Assembly: GCA_002425185.1 (NCBI GenBank) | Contig: DILT01000013.1 | Coordinates: 124,001 to 188,000 of the forward strand | DNA length: 64,000 bases | Direction: 5' to 3' | Origin: Flammeovirgaceae bacterium UBA5585 | GTDB taxonomy: Bacteria; Bacteroidota; Bacteroidia; Cytophagales; Cyclobacteriaceae | Shown here: positions 62,529 through 64,000 of the stretch, one piece after another | Layout: each line of letters begins with the position of its first letter | Numbering within the stretch: position 1 is the first letter of the stretch | Translations under genes and position numbers: made by a program | Notes under the pieces: generated by a model | The model's input: the letters and a program-made list of their open reading frames with translations, nothing else | What the model was told of the DNA's origin: nothing | Database searches by the model: none

Positions 62529-62675
62529 CGTCATTGCAAGGAACGTAAATGAGCCTAATCAATTACACAAATAGTTTTGTGATGAAGCAATCCCTCACCA
62601 CATAGTGAGAACTAAACGTGAAGATTGAGATTGCTTCACACCAGCACACAGCCTCCCCTTCCGCTCGCAATGACG
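62529..62675. repeat. nested inverted-repeat element, copy C
   Basis: Outer arms CGTCATTGCAAGG (62529-62541) and CTCGCAATGACG (62664-62675); inner arms as in copy B. It lacks the CCTGCC insert. The inter-arm text (CCTCACCACATAGTGAGAACTA) is nearly identical to copies A and B, so these are recent relatives. Confidence 0.85.
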
Positions 62676-62697
62676 TGGAAATTTTACATCACATCGT

Positions 62698-62997
62698 CTA
62701 CCAGTTCTTAATATTCTCAAACAAATCTTTCCACTCCGGATTGGTGGCGTTAATCAACTCCTCCTTCTTCTTTCGCGATCCTCCCTTAATCTGCTTCTCC
62801 CGATCAATCGCCTCCTCAATAGATGGGAAGACTTCATAGTACACCAGCTTTTTCACGTTGTATCGTGCCGTAAAACTATTTGCATATTTTCCGGATTTAT
62901 GCTCCAACACCCTGCTGAGTAAATCAGAAGTTACTCCGGTATACAGCACCGTGTTACCAATGTTGGTCATGATATAAACACAGCCTCCTCTTTGCAC
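62698..62997 (-). CDS. GIY-YIG nuclease-family protein (99 aa)
   Basis: The single-domain GIY-YIG protein shows VYIMTN (strand 1, the GIY position), LYTGVTSDL (strand 2, YIG) and the conserved Arg-His region SRVLEHKSG; NSFTARYNVKKLVYYE and AIDREKQIKGG complete it. This is the UPF0213-like class, often near repeats. It lies exactly between repeat copies C and D. No partner protein is visible. Confidence 0.88.
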   Translation of the reverse strand: MQRGGCVYIMTNIGNTVLYTGVTSDLLSRVLEHKSGKYANSFTARYNVKKLVYYEVFPSIEEAIDREKQIKGGSRKKKEELINATNPEWKDLFENIKNW

Positions 62998-63113
62998 TCT
63001 TAAATATAGCTTTCAGTTGTAATTCATAGCTATTACCAAAAGGTATTTGCACGTACAAGAAAAAGGGACCATCATTGCCCCGAAAATCCAAAGGACTCCC
63101 AGTGGATCTGTAA

Positions 63114-63262
63114 CGTCATTGCGAGGAACTTTGACTAAGCCTTATCATTTTCTCAAATCATTCCGTGACGAAGCAATCCCTCACCATATAGTGAGAACTA
63201 AACGTGGGAGATTGGGATTGCTTCGCTCCAGCACACAACTAACCCTTCCGCTCGCAATGACG
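63114..63262. repeat. nested inverted-repeat element, copy D
   Basis: Outer arms CGTCATTGCGAGG (63114-63126) and CTCGCAATGACG (63251-63262); inner arms GAAGCAATCCC and GGGATTGCTTC. Length 149 bp. Confidence 0.85.
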
Positions 63263-63281
63263 GAGCTTAAAAAAATTAAGT

Positions 63282-63415
63282 CGTCATTGCGAGGAACATT
63301 GGGGAAACTTAATCAATTCCCACAATTGTTCCGTGACGAAGCAATCCCACACCACATAGCGGGAACCAAACGTGAAGATTGAGATTGCTTCGGTCGTGCC
63401 TTCCTCGCAATGACG
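63282..63415. repeat. nested inverted-repeat element, copy E
   Basis: Outer arms CGTCATTGCGAGG (63282-63294) and CTCGCAATGACG (63404-63415); inner arms GAAGCAATCCC and GAGATTGCTTC. The right inner-to-outer interval is shorter than in D. A decayed further copy follows to about 63510. Confidence 0.85.
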
Positions 63416-63510
63416 GCTATAAACGTTAAGCTTGGGATTGCTTCGGTAATCTCACACTAAGTAGCCGAAGCTAAACGCGAAGGTTGAGATTCTTCGCTCA
63501 ATCACATACC
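63416..63510. repeat. decayed sixth repeat copy
   Basis: Two GATTGCTTCG/GAGATTCTTCG-like words and TAAACGCGAAGGTTGAGATT remain from the same element, without outer arms. From here to 63610 no gene is visible. Confidence 0.5.
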
Positions 63511-63610
63511 CAACCCCCCGTGCCTGTATTTTTGCAGTATCGTTAACTTTTGAATTGTGCAATACGAAACTAAATCATGATCTTGTTAGCCAAATTCCCT
63601 ACGCCCGAAC

Positions 63611-64000
63611 ATGCGCCTCTACGAAGACATCCATATTGAAAGCACCGAAGATGTTATTCAAAAACTGAAAACATCAGTAAAAACCGGTTTGCCATCCGAT
63701 GAGGCCACAACGAGGCTACAGGAATACGGACCCAACGAGCTGGAAGAACGGGTAAAGAAACCCGCCTGGAAAATGCTGCTCGGCCAGTTTATGGAAACCA
63801 TGGTGGTGATCCTGATTATTGCCGCCATCATTTCCGGCTTTCTGGGAAAGGAAATTGAAACCATTGCCATTGCCGCCATTGTCGTGCTGTTCGCCATTTT
63901 AGGTTTTGTGCAGGAGTACCGGGCCGAAAAAGCTATGGCAGCACTCAAGCAACTCACGGTTCCCTTTGTGAAGGTTATCCGCGATGGCGTAACGAGCGAA
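63611..64000 (+). CDS. P-type cation-transporting ATPase, 3' part cut off
   Basis: ATG at 63611 is the first start after an in-frame TAG at 63587. The visible 130 residues are an N-terminal cation-ATPase domain (LPSDEATTRLQEYGPNELEE at about 28-47) followed by two membrane helices (METMVVILIIAAIISGFLG and AIAAIVVLFAILGFVQEY). The DKTGT phosphorylation site lies beyond the window. It is probably a calcium- or other divalent-cation pump. The upstream 100 bases contain no further gene. Confidence 0.88.
   Translation, partial: MRLYEDIHIESTEDVIQKLKTSVKTGLPSDEATTRLQEYGPNELEERVKKPAWKMLLGQFMETMVVILIIAAIISGFLGKEIETIAIAAIVVLFAILGFVQEYRAEKAMAALKQLTVPFVKVIRDGVTSE

Noticed and set aside
62618..62839. 73-residue plus-strand frame
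   Set aside because: It spans repeat copy C and the antisense of the GIY-YIG gene.
63047..63382. 111-residue plus-strand frame
   Set aside because: It is a translation of repeat copies D and E, made of the repeat words, not a gene.
62215..63415. CRISPR-like spacing of the repeat array
   Set aside because: Repeat units are about 110-170 bp with nested inverted arms and no short identical repeats with unique spacers; no cas genes nearby.
1..64000. tRNA, rRNA or riboswitch genes
   Set aside because: I looked at the intergenic regions, which are mostly short, and saw no cloverleaf or conserved riboswitch core. A tRNAscan or Rfam run would settle it.

Overview
The window comes from a Bacteroidota genome, most likely a Cytophagales-like gliding or type IX secretion lineage. 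The evidence is a GldB-like lipoprotein, OmpA proteins carrying PD40 propellers, many Sec-exported peptidases, long AsmA-like periplasmic proteins, an exact Bacteroidota-type promoter (TAnnTTTG) at 13055, and dispersed palindromic repeats of the kind common in this phylum. Base composition looks moderate, with no sign of a plasmid, prophage or transposase. No rRNA or tRNA gene was recognised.

From 1 to about 57.9 kb the window is ordinary chromosome with short operons on both strands. 0-6.7 kb: pseudouridine synthase end, exported esterase, trans-sulfuration enzyme, NAD-type 6-phosphogluconate dehydrogenase, exported RidA protein, Tag glycosylase, and an outer-membrane barrel paired with a 57-residue lipoprotein. 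6.8-20.5 kb is envelope-oriented: M28 peptidase, AsmA protein, aldehyde dehydrogenase, transglutaminase-like protein, two OmpA proteins, a patatin-barrel protein and an M23 endopeptidase. 20.6-32.1 kb: DsbD, M20 dipeptidase, a 1590-residue exported beta-rich protein of unknown function, PrmA and TpiA. 32.1-44.9 kb: M50-like membrane protein, GldB, DUF6702/HupE/M1 cluster, threonine dehydratase, DNA polymerase I with a decayed proofreading site, acyl-CoA ligase, CBS protein, dienelactone hydrolase and DinB. 44.9-57.8 kb: exported amidase, nucleotidyltransferase pair, 2OG oxygenase, LEA-2 lipoprotein, a convergent two-component pair, an exported esterase, an S9 peptidase and a tricorn-like S41 protease.

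From 58.0 to 62.1 kb lies a small accessory island. It holds a three-gene operon (zinc-ribbon microprotein, HNH nuclease, 109-residue protein) with overlapping reading frames, a membrane-anchored NERD nuclease-like protein, and a wHTH/nucleotidyltransferase pair whose promoter carries two near-identical palindromes, one of them ending one base before the start codon. This is the best candidate for an undescribed defence or toxin-antitoxin-like system.

From 62.2 to 63.5 kb is an array of five nested inverted-repeat elements (about 110-170 bp each, plus a decayed sixth) around a GIY-YIG nuclease gene, a possible REP-like element and enzyme pairing. The window ends inside a P-type cation ATPase gene.
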